In this document: in pieces, positions 30,947-40,777 of the stretch
Position numbering within the stretch: the first letter of the stretch is position 1
Layout: every line of letters starts with the position of its first letter
Source: a bacterium
GTDB lineage: Bacteria > Zhuqueibacterota > QNDG01 > JAGLOF01
DNA length: 64,000 nt
NCBI GenBank assembly: GCA_023139105.1
Contig: JAGLOF010000013.1
Coordinates: forward strand, 22,829 to 86,828
Reading direction: 5' to 3'
Translations under genes and position numbers: made by a program
Notes under the pieces: generated by a model
Databases searched by the model: none
Told to the model about the DNA's origin: nothing
The model's input: the letters and a program-made list of their open reading frames with translations, nothing else

Positions 30947-32332
30947 CTATCTGGATATGGGGAGATTATGCTTTTTTGCCTTACGGTAGATCGTGGCTCG
31001 ACCGATACCGAGTCTTCGGGCAACTTTTGCAACATTGCCGTTCAGTTCTAACATTGTGCGTTGTAGAATAGCGATCTCTATTTTTTCAAGATATGCGGGC
31101 AGAGTTTCCTGGTCAGGATCATGTTCATCTTTGGTCTTGCTTCGGTGTTCATCAATGCCCTGTATATCGGATGAAAGGTCTTTTCGTGAGATCTGTGATT
31201 CATTGCTAATAACGACAGCTCGTTCAATTACATTTTCAAGTTCGCGAATGTTACCCGGCCAATTGTATACACTGAGTGCATGCATGGCTTCAGGTGTGAT
31301 TTCATCTATAATCTTGTTCTCTCGTCTGGCATATCTATTGAGAAAATTAATAGCAAGTAACGGTATGTCCTCCACTCTTTGTCTCAATGCAGGAATTTTG
31401 ATTTGGAAGACATTGAGTCTGTAAAAAAGATCTTCACGGAAGCGGCCTGCAGCAACTTCTTTTTCCAGGTCTTTATGAGTTGCGGAAATGAGCCTGATAT
31501 TAATTTGTACCGTTTTATTACTACCAATCCGCTGGATTTCTCTCTCCTGTAATGCTCTCAATATTTTTGCCTGGGTCGACAGGCTCATCTCACCTATTTC
31601 ATCCAGAAAAATTGTACCTTCATTTGCTAATTCAAATTTTCCTATACGCTCGGAAACAGCACCTGTGAAAGCACCTTTTTCATGTCCAAAAAGTTCGGTT
31701 TCCAGAAGTGATTCCGGTAATGCCGTGCAATTAACCACTATAAATGGTTTGCCTTTTCTTATAGGATTGTGATTATGTATTGCTCTTGAGAACAGTTCTT
31801 TTCCTGTTCCGGATTCACCTTGAATTAGTATGGTAATATCGCTTTTAATTAATTTTTCAATCCTCTTAAAGAGTTTCTGCATGACCGGACTCTGGCCGAT
31901 AATAGTGTCAAAGTGAAAAATATTATAATTGTCGATATGTGGTGAGCGGGCATCAGTTTGTGTCTTGCATGTTTTAATTGCAGCATCAATACAGTCCCGG
32001 ATGTTATTTTTTGTAAATGGTTTGAGCAGAATTCCATGAGGAATGTGCTTTTTAGTTTTAAAAGATTCCTTAATTCTTTTGCTGGATGTAATAATAACTA
32101 CCGGTAGAAAAGAAAAAGAAGATCTTATTTTTTCAAGTATGTCGATTCCGTTGATGTCAGGCATATGCACGTTCAGCAATACAAGGTCAAATGGAGTTTC
32201 TTCAAGTTTTTTCAGGCAATCTTCTCCATTGCTCGCATGTTCAACAATGTACTGTCCTAAAAACATCAAGCTGTGCGAAATAAATTCACTTGTATCGCTA
32301 TCATCCAGAACTATGATTCGTATTTTTTTCAT
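30947..32332 (-). CDS. Sigma-54 activator with non-phosphorylatable receiver
   Basis: 461 aa, NtrC layout. The receiver (residues 1-120) keeps the acidic pair (VLDDSD), the Thr (VIITSS) and the Lys (LLKPF), but the phosphoacceptor is Asn54 in [11 protein letters not shown] (codon AAC). The AAA+ domain is complete: Walker A GESGTGKE, sigma-54 contact loop GAFTGA, Walker [12 protein letters not shown] and an R-finger region. A Fis-type helix-turn-helix ends the protein ([22 protein letters not shown]). Its ATG overlaps lpxK by 4 nt. It is probably controlled by something other than phosphorylation, or is always active. No partner kinase is nearby. Confidence 0.9.
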   Translation of the reverse strand: MKKIRIIVLDDSDTSEFISHSLMFLGQYIVEHASNGEDCLKKLEETPFDLVLLNVHMPDINGIDILEKIRSSFSFLPVVIITSSKRIKESFKTKKHIPHGILLKPFTKNNIRDCIDAAIKTCKTQTDARSPHIDNYNIFHFDTIIGQSPVMQKLFKRIEKLIKSDITILIQGESGTGKELFSRAIHNHNPIRKGKPFIVVNCTALPESLLETELFGHEKGAFTGAVSERIGKFELANEGTIFLDEIGEMSLSTQAKILRALQEREIQRIGSNKTVQINIRLISATHKDLEKEVAAGRFREDLFYRLNVFQIKIPALRQRVEDIPLLAINFLNRYARRENKIIDEITPEAMHALSVYNWPGNIRELENVIERAVVISNESQISRKDLSSDIQGIDEHRSKTKDEHDPDQETLPAYLEKIEIAILQRTMLELNGNVAKVARRLGIGRATIYRKAKKHNLPISR

Positions 32333-33396
32333 GATATAGCCTGGCCGGGTGATGATGAATTAAGTCGTTTTGATAAAGACAACATTCCATCCTGTATGAA
32401 TATATCTATACGCAGTGCCATTACAGGTATTGACCAGCTATATTGTGTTGATAGCTTCACCATGTCTTTTTCTGTTGTTACAATGTATTCCACTCCGGCA
32501 TCGGCAGCGGCCAGCTCAATAGTATTCAGATCGGATTTATCAAAATAGTGGTGGTCTTTGAATTTGGTCATGCCTTCAACCTTGATACTGCATTCTGATA
32601 AGCTGTGATGAAAAGCATCCGGATTTCCAATGCCGGTAAATGCCCATGCTTTTTTGCCTGACAACTTGGATATAGGAAGTGTATTGCCATTTTCATCAAT
32701 CCAGGCTACCGGGCGGTGAGAACTTGAATAGACAGGGGCAGATGTCCACTGTTGTAGCTGCATAGTCAGTGCAGATATGTCTCCGGCCTGATCCGTGCGT
32801 GTAAGCAAGATTGCACAGGCCTTTTTAAGTTGTGTCAAGGGCTCACGTAATGGGCCGGCAGGTATCATCCAGCCGTTTCCCCATGGCTGTGTTGCGTCCA
32901 TGACTACCAGATCAGCATCTCGATAAAGGCGTATGTGCTGCATGGCATCATCTGCAATAATGTGGGTGAGGCCAAACATGTCTATTCCCAGTTGGCCGGC
33001 TTTTGTACGATCTGCACATACTATGACAGGGACACCGGGCAGGCGTTCTGCCATTAATAGAGGTTCGTCTCCCGATTCTTCTGCATTGCTCAGAATCTTC
33101 TCCCCATCACTTACAACGATAACAGATTCATTTGACTGGCGGCCATATCCTCTGCTGATAATACCAACACGATGGCCCTGCTGCTGCATGCAGGCTGCAA
33201 GAGCAATTACCGTGGGAGTTTTTCCTGTGCCTCCTACGGTAATATTACCAACGCTGATTACTGCTGCATCCAGTTTTTTTATATTTAATTTATTGGGCCC
33301 GTATGCATTCTGCCGCATTAGCATAATCAATCTATATATTTTAGACGGAGGCCACAGTAACCACGACCACTTCCTGTCTTTCCAAAAGGATATCAT
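32329..33396 (-). CDS. lpxK: Tetraacyldisaccharide 4'-kinase
   Basis: 355 aa (E. coli 328). The family P-loop VGNITVGGTGKTP is near residue 50, followed by GIISRGYGR and the later DDAMQH motif. LpxK phosphorylates the 4' position of the lipid A precursor at the inner membrane. It overlaps lpxB by 4 nt (ATGA) and the sigma-54 activator by 4 nt. Confidence 0.95.
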   Translation of the reverse strand: MISFWKDRKWSWLLWPPSKIYRLIMLMRQNAYGPNKLNIKKLDAAVISVGNITVGGTGKTPTVIALAACMQQQGHRVGIISRGYGRQSNESVIVVSDGEKILSNAEESGDEPLLMAERLPGVPVIVCADRTKAGQLGIDMFGLTHIIADDAMQHIRLYRDADLVVMDATQPWGNGWMIPAGPLREPLTQLKKACAILLTRTDQAGDISALTMQLQQWTSAPVYSSSHRPVAWIDENGNTLPISKLSGKKAWAFTGIGNPDAFHHSLSECSIKVEGMTKFKDHHYFDKSDLNTIELAAADAGVEYIVTTEKDMVKLSTQYSWSIPVMALRIDIFIQDGMLSLSKRLNSSSPGQAIS

Positions 33397-34559
33397 TTTT
33401 CTGCCAGTAGTTCGGATACGGCTTTGGCTGCTCGTTCCGAAGCACCGGGCTGTCCAAGTTTAACAGAGATAATTTTCAATCCCTCAATTATCTCATTTCG
33501 TTTTTGTATGTTATCCATTATTATGGCAGCCTCTTCTGCCATGCGGCTTGCCGTGGCTTCATGCTGTATGAGTTCCGGAACAATAGTCCGGCCTGCAACT
33601 ATGTTTGCAAGGCCAATGTGTTTGATTTTCACAAGAAAACGACCGATAAAGTATGATAAAGAGGCCATCTTATAGCATATTATCATTGGAGTCTCCAGGA
33701 TGGCAGTCTCCAGTGTGGCAGTGCCCGATGCAACCAAAGCTATGTCAGAATGAGCCATTAGGTCATATGTTTGATCGGTCAGGAGTGTCATGCCGGCAGC
33801 CAGGTGAGGTGTATATAGCTCTTTGTCAAGATTGGGTGCTCTGCCTATGCATATTTGAAGATTAGCTCTGTCTTTTTTTAGAATCAATGCAGCTTCTGTC
33901 ATCTCAGGCAGCAGGGCCTGCAATTCCTGAAGTCGGGAACCAGGGAGTAGTGCAATGACAGGATTATCCGGATTTAGGCCATTAAGAGAACAGAATGTAT
34001 CTTTATCACATGTTGCGTGTACTACATCTTTTAACGGATGCCCTACAAATTGAACATCTAAATCTGTATTAGCGTAGACTTCTTTCTCAAAGGGTAGAAT
34101 GACCAGAAGTTTATCCACCAGGCGCGCCATCTGGCGGATGCGCTTTTTACCCCATGCCCAGACCTGTGGGCTTATGTAATAACATGTGGGTATATCAAGA
34201 TTTCTGATTGTCTTTGCAAAACGAAGATTAAAACCGGGATAGTCGACAAAGACTATAAGGTCTGGTTTTCTGGCCGTGATTTCCGATTTTAAAGTGCGAT
34301 AGACTCTGCGGATAAATGGCAGATGCTTGACCACTTCCAGAAAACCAAGTATGGATAGATCACGCACATGAAATAGCAGTTCCGTACCCAGGGCCTGCAT
34401 TTTATCGCCACCCATGCCGAAAATTTCCAGATTCGGATGCAGCTTTTTCAGAGCTTCCAACAGTTCTGCTGCATGCAGATCGCCTGAAGCTTCACCCGCC
34501 AGTATACAGATACGAAATGGCGTGTCAGTTGCCGTAATAGGTTTGCTTGATAGATTCAT
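33393..34559 (-). CDS. lpxB: Lipid-A-disaccharide synthase
   Basis: 388 aa (E. coli 382). The opening ILAGEASGDLHAAELL, the FVDYPGFNLRFAK stretch, CYYISPQVWAWGKKR and LLPGSRLQEL are hallmark LpxB sequences. It joins UDP-2,3-diacylglucosamine to lipid X. It sits 14 nt after the oxidoreductase gene and overlaps lpxK. Confidence 0.96.
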   Translation of the reverse strand: MNLSSKPITATDTPFRICILAGEASGDLHAAELLEALKKLHPNLEIFGMGGDKMQALGTELLFHVRDLSILGFLEVVKHLPFIRRVYRTLKSEITARKPDLIVFVDYPGFNLRFAKTIRNLDIPTCYYISPQVWAWGKKRIRQMARLVDKLLVILPFEKEVYANTDLDVQFVGHPLKDVVHATCDKDTFCSLNGLNPDNPVIALLPGSRLQELQALLPEMTEAALILKKDRANLQICIGRAPNLDKELYTPHLAAGMTLLTDQTYDLMAHSDIALVASGTATLETAILETPMIICYKMASLSYFIGRFLVKIKHIGLANIVAGRTIVPELIQHEATASRMAEEAAIIMDNIQKRNEIIEGLKIISVKLGQPGASERAAKAVSELLAEK

Positions 34560-34573
34560 GATAAAAGGGCTTG

Positions 34574-35551
34574 CTAAATAGCCTGTCCTTCCATCTGTTT
34601 CATGACTTGCATGGCTACTGCCAGAGCATCACGGCCTTCCTGCCCGGAGACAGTGGCTACTGTCTGACCGGCTAATGTCAGCACAAAGGCTTCAAGTTCT
34701 ACTTCAAGACCAAATACATCTGAAATTTTCGGACGATGATAACCGATCTGCTTTTTGCGGTCTCCAATACCCATTTCACCCAGGATCATTGTGGCATCAG
34801 ATGCGTCTTCTTCAAGCTGAAAGATTTCGGCGACTTTATCCAGAAAATCAACAGTCACATATGCGTCTTTTTGGAATAGCCGCATTTTCCTCATTTTTTT
34901 CTGAGAGATGCGGCTGGCAGTCAGGTTGGCAACTGCACCGTTCTCAAAGGTCAATCGTGCATTTGCTATATCTATAGTATCAGAAACAACGGCAACTCCG
35001 CTGGCATCCACTTTTGCAACAGGGCTCTTTACCATATGCAGAATAAAATCAATATCGTGTATCATCAGATCAAGCACAACAGCTACTTCTGTACCTCTGG
35101 GATTGAAAGGTGCCAGACGATGAGATTCAATGAATTTTGGTTGAAGATCAAACTGATCCAGTGCACGAACAGCCGGGTTGAAACGCTCAACCTGCCCAAC
35201 CTGCAATGTGAGGTCTCGTTTCTGTGCTTCATTAATGAGTGTATCGGCTTCTTCGGTATTTACAGCAATTGGTTTTTCTACAAGGACATGAACGTTTTTT
35301 TCAATGGCTTTTAAACCTGCTTCAAGATGTTTATCAGTTGGGACAACAATACTTACACCATCAACTGCTTCCAGAAGATCATCCAGCGATTTAAATGCCT
35401 GGCAATTAGTCTCTGCTGCAATTTCCGTTGCACGATCATAGTCAACATCATAGACGCCTATTAATTCGGCTTGTTCAATTTTGGAATAGTTCTGTGCATG
35501 AAAACGGCCAAGATGACCAACACCAATTACACCTACTTTTATTTTTTTCAA
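34574..35551 (-). CDS. Gfo/Idh/MocA oxidoreductase, possible GnnA-type
   Basis: 325 aa. The N-terminal Rossmann motif VGVIGVGHLGRFHAQNY and the catalytic EKPIAV are clear, and the C-terminal domain has the MIHDIDFI stretch with the family Asp/His. As first gene of an lpxB-lpxK run it may act on UDP-GlcNAc, as GnnA does in making 2,3-diamino lipid A; the needed GnnB aminotransferase is not in the window. The start is TTG 35551 with AGGAG seven nt upstream. Confidence 0.8.
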   Translation of the reverse strand: MKKIKVGVIGVGHLGRFHAQNYSKIEQAELIGVYDVDYDRATEIAAETNCQAFKSLDDLLEAVDGVSIVVPTDKHLEAGLKAIEKNVHVLVEKPIAVNTEEADTLINEAQKRDLTLQVGQVERFNPAVRALDQFDLQPKFIESHRLAPFNPRGTEVAVVLDLMIHDIDFILHMVKSPVAKVDASGVAVVSDTIDIANARLTFENGAVANLTASRISQKKMRKMRLFQKDAYVTVDFLDKVAEIFQLEEDASDATMILGEMGIGDRKKQIGYHRPKISDVFGLEVELEAFVLTLAGQTVATVSGQEGRDALAVAMQVMKQMEGQAI

Positions 35552-35798
35552 GTTACTACTCCTTGTTTTTGAATGTAACGCTTAAATCAAGTTAATGTAA
35601 CAAGATGAGACATTCACTGCAACAATGTTTTTCGTGAAAAATAAAAAACAATCTTTCACAAGATTTTCCTCTCTGACTTTTACTCATGTTATATTTGCAT
35701 TTCAGCGAGACAGTAATTTTCCAGTAGTGTCTCAAACATATTTGTTGTTATATTCAAATAGCATTTTAGTGTATATTTTTTTTCATGAGGTGATATCT

Positions 35799-37247
35799 AT
35801 GAAGAAGTTTGTTATAATAGTAGTACTATGTTTGGTATCACATGTATTTGCACAGGATACAGATCCTCCGGTGCTGGGCGGATTTGCATTTTCGCCGGAT
35901 AGCATTGATGTGCTGACTGTTGCTGATACTGTGGAAGTAACTGTCAGTGCCACTGATGCCGGGAGCGGTTTGTCGTATTGCAAGGTGTATTTTATCTCTC
36001 CGTCAGGCCAGCAGTCGCAATCCAGATTCTTTTTGTTCCGGACAGGCAGTGCTGCAGATACGGCAACAGCCCTTATCGTTTTTGATTCTTTCATTGAATC
36101 GGGGGATTGGTTAATTGAAAAAGTTGTAATAGCAGATGTGCAGGGGAATGAGATTACTGCGTTTACAGCTGATTTAATTGGTCTGGGATTTCCTGCTTCT
36201 CTCAATATTGTATCTGAGCAAGATGTTGAGCCTCCGGGATTGACGGATTTTGTCTTTGCCATTAACATTGTCAATGTAGAGACCGGTCCGGATACTGTGC
36301 AATATACAATTAAAGCTGAAGACAATCTCAGTGGCCTGTCTCATATTATGATTTCTTTGGAATCACCATCAGGCAGTATGAGCGTTTCCGGTATCAGTGG
36401 ATTCAGTCATGTGGGCAGCCTGTTGGACTCATTGACCGGTTCAATAATTATTCCATCGAATTCAGAGCCGGGCAAGTGGGGTGTAGCTGAGCTTAAGTTA
36501 GTGGATTGTGTCGGGGAATTTATTACATATACTAGAAATGATCTAGTAGAAATGGATGTTGATCCGTCATTTACCGTGATTTCCGTAGAAGACAGTTCTC
36601 CCCCAAATTTGCTTGAATATACATTCTCTCAAGACTCTTTTATTAAGGAGATAGATTCTGATACTTTAAAAATTACAGTCAGTGCCGTTGATGATGTGAG
36701 CGGCCTGAGTAATGCGATTTTCAGGTTTACATCGCCGTCTGAAGAGCATGTTGCCATATGCAACATTGATTTTGATGCAGGGGAGCTATCAGATACATCT
36801 GCGGCATTTATCTCCTCCGGGCAGTGGTCTGAGAGCGGCAATTGGTATTTAACATCGATCTGGATTAAAGATGTAACTGGCAATGAGGTAGAGTATTCCA
36901 GGGCAGATCTGGAAGGAAGAGCTTTGCCGACTTTGATTACTGTTACAGAACAGACATCCGGAATTGAAGAAACCGGGGCTCCTGCTAATTTCAGGCTTTT
37001 ACAAAATTACCCCAATCCGTTTAATCCCAGCACAACCATTGAATATCATCTGCCAGGGACGATGAAGATAGAGATATCAATTTACAATATTCTCGGAGAG
37101 AAAGTAGCGACATTATTTAAAGGTATGAAAAACGCAGGTGATCACATGGTCTTGCTGAATGCAGAGAACCTGGTATCAGGCATATATTTTTATGAATTAA
37201 AGACAGAGGGCGGCAGGTTTCTACGACAATGCCTGCTCCTTCGATAG
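35799..37247 (+). CDS. Secreted protein, three Ig-like repeats and sorting domain
   Basis: 482 aa. A signal peptide (IIVVLCLVSHVFAQ) is followed by three related domains of about 115 aa, each opening with PP and a DSxxV/SGLS pattern (DDVSGLSNAIFRF, AEDNLSGLSHIMISL). The last 85 residues are a type IX-like C-terminal sorting domain: NYPNPFNPSTTIEY, then IYNILGEKVATL and SGIYFYEL. It is probably exported to the cell surface. The start at 35799 has GAGGTG upstream; a longer frame before it lacks a signal peptide. First gene of a six-gene run. Confidence 0.8.
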   Translation: MKKFVIIVVLCLVSHVFAQDTDPPVLGGFAFSPDSIDVLTVADTVEVTVSATDAGSGLSYCKVYFISPSGQQSQSRFFLFRTGSAADTATALIVFDSFIESGDWLIEKVVIADVQGNEITAFTADLIGLGFPASLNIVSEQDVEPPGLTDFVFAINIVNVETGPDTVQYTIKAEDNLSGLSHIMISLESPSGSMSVSGISGFSHVGSLLDSLTGSIIIPSNSEPGKWGVAELKLVDCVGEFITYTRNDLVEMDVDPSFTVISVEDSSPPNLLEYTFSQDSFIKEIDSDTLKITVSAVDDVSGLSNAIFRFTSPSEEHVAICNIDFDAGELSDTSAAFISSGQWSESGNWYLTSIWIKDVTGNEVEYSRADLEGRALPTLITVTEQTSGIEETGAPANFRLLQNYPNPFNPSTTIEYHLPGTMKIEISIYNILGEKVATLFKGMKNAGDHMVLLNAENLVSGIYFYELKTEGGRFLRQCLLLR

Positions 37248-37270
37248 AGAATTTTAAACAGGAGAATACT

Positions 37271-39298
37271 ATGAGAAAAGCAGGAATATTTATTTTGCTT
37301 ATCATGGCTGGATCTTTAATAGCTCAGGATTTGGATGTATTATCGGAAAGGCAAAAAGAAGACAGCTTCCCCCGGGTGATGTCCTATGAAGGATTTATCA
37401 CAGAGGCTGATGGTAAGGCTGTTGATAATGGAGAGTATGATTTTATTTTTTCAATTTATACAGTGCAGAGCGGCGGCATCGCTATTTGGACGGAAAGCCA
37501 TGAATCGGTGATGGTCAATGGAGGTTTGATTCAATTGTATCTTGGAAGAGGAAGCGATCCCAGGCCGTTGGACCTTCCCTTTAATACGACTTATTATCTT
37601 GGTATTAAGGTAGGTAACAAGCCAGAGATGTCTCCCCGCATGGAGCTGACACCTTCTGCTTATAGCTTTCATTCCAGAATGGCCGATGAAGTGGCAGATG
37701 GGTCTGTCAGCACAGAAAAGCTGGCTGCCAACGCGGTTACTGATGATAAGATAAAAAGTGTCAGCTGGAACAAGATTACAGATATTCCATTGCAAAGTTC
37801 GGATGTTATGACAGCAACGGGAGGCAGCGGATGGACTCTGCGCGGTAATATCAAAACAAAACCTCCTGTAGATTTTCTCGGCACCATTGATTTTAATGAT
37901 CTGGTACTGAAAACAGACAATAGAGAACGATTCAGGCTTGGCAAAGAGGGCAATACACATGTTGCTCATAACATTTTGATGCAGGATGATAATGCCATTG
38001 GAGCCGCTGTAATTACACAAATAACACCGGGAGAAGTTGTCTACAAAATGAAAGAGCGGCTCATCTTTGATGAGGATGAGAACGACCTTGAAATGATGGG
38101 AGCGGATGTTGGTGTAAACGTACAGCAGCCGGAAGGTCTATTCCATGTAAGAGGAACCGGAGAGATCAGCAAAAAGCATATTGCCCTGTTTGAAAATGCT
38201 GAAAATGAGCAGGGGGTGGCAATAACTAAAGATCAGGATGTTGGCATAGGCACCGAAGAACCCCTGTGCAAGCTGCATGTTAAGGCTGTTGGAAGGTTTG
38301 CCACAGCCACAACTACTGCCATGGAACCCTTGCAAACAGGCAAATCAGTATCTGAAGATGAGCATGTTGCCCTCTTTGAAAATACGGAAAACGGTGATGG
38401 TATTGCCATTAAAATAAATGCCGGAACGCCGGGGTATGACAATAATTTTGTCACTTTTCTTAATGGCAGTGATAAAATTGTGGGAAGAATTGAAGGCGAG
38501 ACCCTGGCTGAATTGCATTGGCTGAATTGGGAATTTATCTGGCATACCACTATGTTTTTGCTTGATGAAGTTTTGGTTATAGCTGAAGGTGTCGCATGTA
38601 AAAAACAAGGTGATGGATATGAATTTAATGTTCAGATCTGTCATGGTGTCAAGATGCTGGCAGAGTATGCTGAATGGGAAATTAACCGCTGCCTGAGTGC
38701 AGGGGTTGCCTATAACTCATCTGCAGGAGATTATGCCGAGTATCTTGAGAGGATGAACCCTGATGACATCATGACACCGGGTGATATTGTGGGCGTGTTC
38801 GGCGGAAGAATATCCAAAGATACAAGAGGGGCCCAACAGTATATGGCCGTTTCCACAGCACCCATTGTACTTGGAAATATGCCCGGCGAATCCAATCTTC
38901 ATCAATATGAAAAAGTTGCTTTCATGGGTCAGGTGCCTGTCAAAGTCAGCGGCAGAGTTGAAGAAGGTGATTACATTATTCCCTCAGGATTAGATGATGG
39001 TATAGGAATAGCAGTTTCTCCTGAGATGATGACAGCCAGGGAATTTTGCAAAGTTGTGGGCCGCGCATGGAGTGCTTCTGAAAATGAATCAGTGACCTTC
39101 ATCAACGTTGCAGTAGGTCTGAATGGTGGAGATATTGCCAAATTTGTAGAGAAACAGACAGAAGAACTCTTAAGAACCCGTTCCGAGTTATCCAGTTTAA
39201 AGCAGGAAGTCAGCCAGATGAAGACGCTGATGTACAGAATGGCCAGAGATGAAAAAATTTCCACTGATGCTACAATTATAAAAACAAGCTTAAGATAG
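37271..39298 (+). CDS. Fibre-like secreted protein with coiled-coil end
   Basis: 675 aa with a signal peptide (GIFILLIMAGSLIAQ). The front half carries the VSYEGFITEADGKA-like domain and a SVSTEKLAANAVTDDKI segment typical of trimeric phage-tail and surface fibres. The DYAEYLERMNPDDIMTPGD region resembles the Peptidase_G2/endosialidase-type C-terminal module, and the last 50 residues form a coiled coil (LLRTRSELSSLKQEVSQMK). No sorting domain. It is probably a trimeric surface fibre. AGGAG sits upstream of ATG 37271. Confidence 0.65.
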   Translation: MRKAGIFILLIMAGSLIAQDLDVLSERQKEDSFPRVMSYEGFITEADGKAVDNGEYDFIFSIYTVQSGGIAIWTESHESVMVNGGLIQLYLGRGSDPRPLDLPFNTTYYLGIKVGNKPEMSPRMELTPSAYSFHSRMADEVADGSVSTEKLAANAVTDDKIKSVSWNKITDIPLQSSDVMTATGGSGWTLRGNIKTKPPVDFLGTIDFNDLVLKTDNRERFRLGKEGNTHVAHNILMQDDNAIGAAVITQITPGEVVYKMKERLIFDEDENDLEMMGADVGVNVQQPEGLFHVRGTGEISKKHIALFENAENEQGVAITKDQDVGIGTEEPLCKLHVKAVGRFATATTTAMEPLQTGKSVSEDEHVALFENTENGDGIAIKINAGTPGYDNNFVTFLNGSDKIVGRIEGETLAELHWLNWEFIWHTTMFLLDEVLVIAEGVACKKQGDGYEFNVQICHGVKMLAEYAEWEINRCLSAGVAYNSSAGDYAEYLERMNPDDIMTPGDIVGVFGGRISKDTRGAQQYMAVSTAPIVLGNMPGESNLHQYEKVAFMGQVPVKVSGRVEEGDYIIPSGLDDGIGIAVSPEMMTAREFCKVVGRAWSASENESVTFINVAVGLNGGDIAKFVEKQTEELLRTRSELSSLKQEVSQMKTLMYRMARDEKISTDATIIKTSLR

Positions 39299-39309
39299 AG
39301 GGCTGAGGC

Positions 39310-40212
39310 ATGAACCAGAGACTTCAATTATTATGTGTCATGATTTTCATGATGGGGCTTGATGTTCAGCCTGTTAAGAGTCAGGATGAAAATGTAAAAG
39401 AAAAGTGTGTCTATCAATATGATGTAGTTAACGGCCAGGCCGGTCAAGGCAAACGTCTGCTTTCGCGTACCCGGTTTAATCAAATCGGTAAACTGACTGC
39501 ACATATTAAATATGATCAACATGGCCGTATTTCTGCTCAAGAGAGTAATATTTACGATGATGCGGGGCGTCTGGCCGAATCAATTATCAGCTCAGGATCG
39601 GCAAATATATCAAAAAAAATTGTCTATGAGTATGATGATGATGGCTCAATGATCAGGGCGGTATCAGAGAATCTGGCCTCCAATCTCAGAATCATCATTG
39701 AACATAGATATGATGATCAAAAAAATAGAATCGAGACGTTGGTGCATACGCCGGATAATGGCTATTATCGTCGTATGGAGCATAGGCATATCGGCATAGA
39801 AAAAGAAGTAAAAACGGTAGTCTATAATCTTGCGGGAGATATTGTCAGCAGCGGTGATATGAAATATGATGATAATGGTAAGATGGTTGCCGCCGGAAGT
39901 GCAAAGGCTAGTCCATCTCAAAGAGTTGAGAGAGAGTATGATGCTGATAATAATCCCATAAAGGTTGTAAGATTTGATCTTCGCGGCAGAGTGACATCAC
40001 GAACTTCAAATAAATATGATGAAGCTGGAAATTTGGCAGAAGTTATCATAGAAAGACCCTCTGCCAATATGAAGACGCGTACAGTGAACGGCTATAATGA
40101 GCAGGGTTTACTGGAGAGGCAGATTAGTTATAACGGGCTGGACAGGCCGGTTAAGATTCTTGGCATTGTCTATGATTTTCATGACAATAAGCAGGAGGAC
40201 AATGATGAATAG
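39310..40212 (+). CDS. Secreted YD-repeat protein
   Basis: 300 aa with a signal peptide and about nine repeats of 20-25 aa around YD and G-R/N-x-x motifs (IYDDAGRLAESI, KYDDNGKMVAAG, KYDEAGNLAEVI). These are YD/Rhs-type beta repeats. It lacks any Rhs core or toxin end, so it may be a structural or sugar-binding surface strand. It lies 11 nt after the fibre gene and overlaps the next gene by 8 nt. Confidence 0.65.
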   Translation: MNQRLQLLCVMIFMMGLDVQPVKSQDENVKEKCVYQYDVVNGQAGQGKRLLSRTRFNQIGKLTAHIKYDQHGRISAQESNIYDDAGRLAESIISSGSANISKKIVYEYDDDGSMIRAVSENLASNLRIIIEHRYDDQKNRIETLVHTPDNGYYRRMEHRHIGIEKEVKTVVYNLAGDIVSSGDMKYDDNGKMVAAGSAKASPSQRVEREYDADNNPIKVVRFDLRGRVTSRTSNKYDEAGNLAEVIIERPSANMKTRTVNGYNEQGLLERQISYNGLDRPVKILGIVYDFHDNKQEDNDE

Positions 40213-40750
40213 ATTTCAATTGGCGATTGTCCTGTTAATTTTCTCGGGCAATATTTTGGCCCAGACAGCGAGGATGGCACGGATAACAGGGGGGGTGCAA
40301 AACAGTGTTATTGATCATGGAGTGAGAATGAAGAGCCGTATTGGCAGTCCTTTTATTGGTTCAACCGGAAACGCTGCATTGTCAATTTCTTCGGATGTGT
40401 ATGCCCTGCTAGCAGGTACTGTTTTAAGTGCCGGGCAGGAAGAATCTCGTACAGGTTCAGAAGAGAAAGAGATGGCGGTTAAACTTTTGCAAAACCATCC
40501 AAATCCTTTCAATCCTCATACTACTATAAAATATTTTCTTCCGCAATCTTCAAGGGTAGTTGTAAAGATTTATCATATTCTAGGCATAGAGATCTGCACA
40601 TTGGTAGATGAGGAACAAGATGGCGGAGAGAAGAATGTGCGATGGAATGCCAAGAATCAGAACGGAGAAGCAGTGGCTTCAGGCATGTATATCTGCCGTA
40701 TTATTGCCGGTAAATATCATGCAAGTATGAAAATGATCCTCCTTAAATAA
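40205..40750 (+). CDS. Small secreted protein with sorting domain
   Basis: 181 aa: signal peptide (LAIVLLIFSGNILAQ), an 80-residue Gly/Ser-rich part (GNAALSISSDVYALLAGTV), and a type IX-like sorting domain opening NHPNPFNPHTTIKYFLP and ending SMKMILLK. The second of two adjacent ATGs (40205) has the better spacing to AGGAGG. Function unknown; mostly cargo signal by length. Confidence 0.75.
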   Translation: MNRFQLAIVLLIFSGNILAQTARMARITGGVQNSVIDHGVRMKSRIGSPFIGSTGNAALSISSDVYALLAGTVLSAGQEESRTGSEEKEMAVKLLQNHPNPFNPHTTIKYFLPQSSRVVVKIYHILGIEICTLVDEEQDGGEKNVRWNAKNQNGEAVASGMYICRIIAGKYHASMKMILLK

Positions 40751-40777
40751 ATGTTTGTACTAATATAGGAGCTTCCA

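Noticed and set aside
35625..35798. Extension of the 482-aa secreted protein to an earlier Met
   Set aside because: The extension would hide the signal peptide; the later ATG has the ribosome site.
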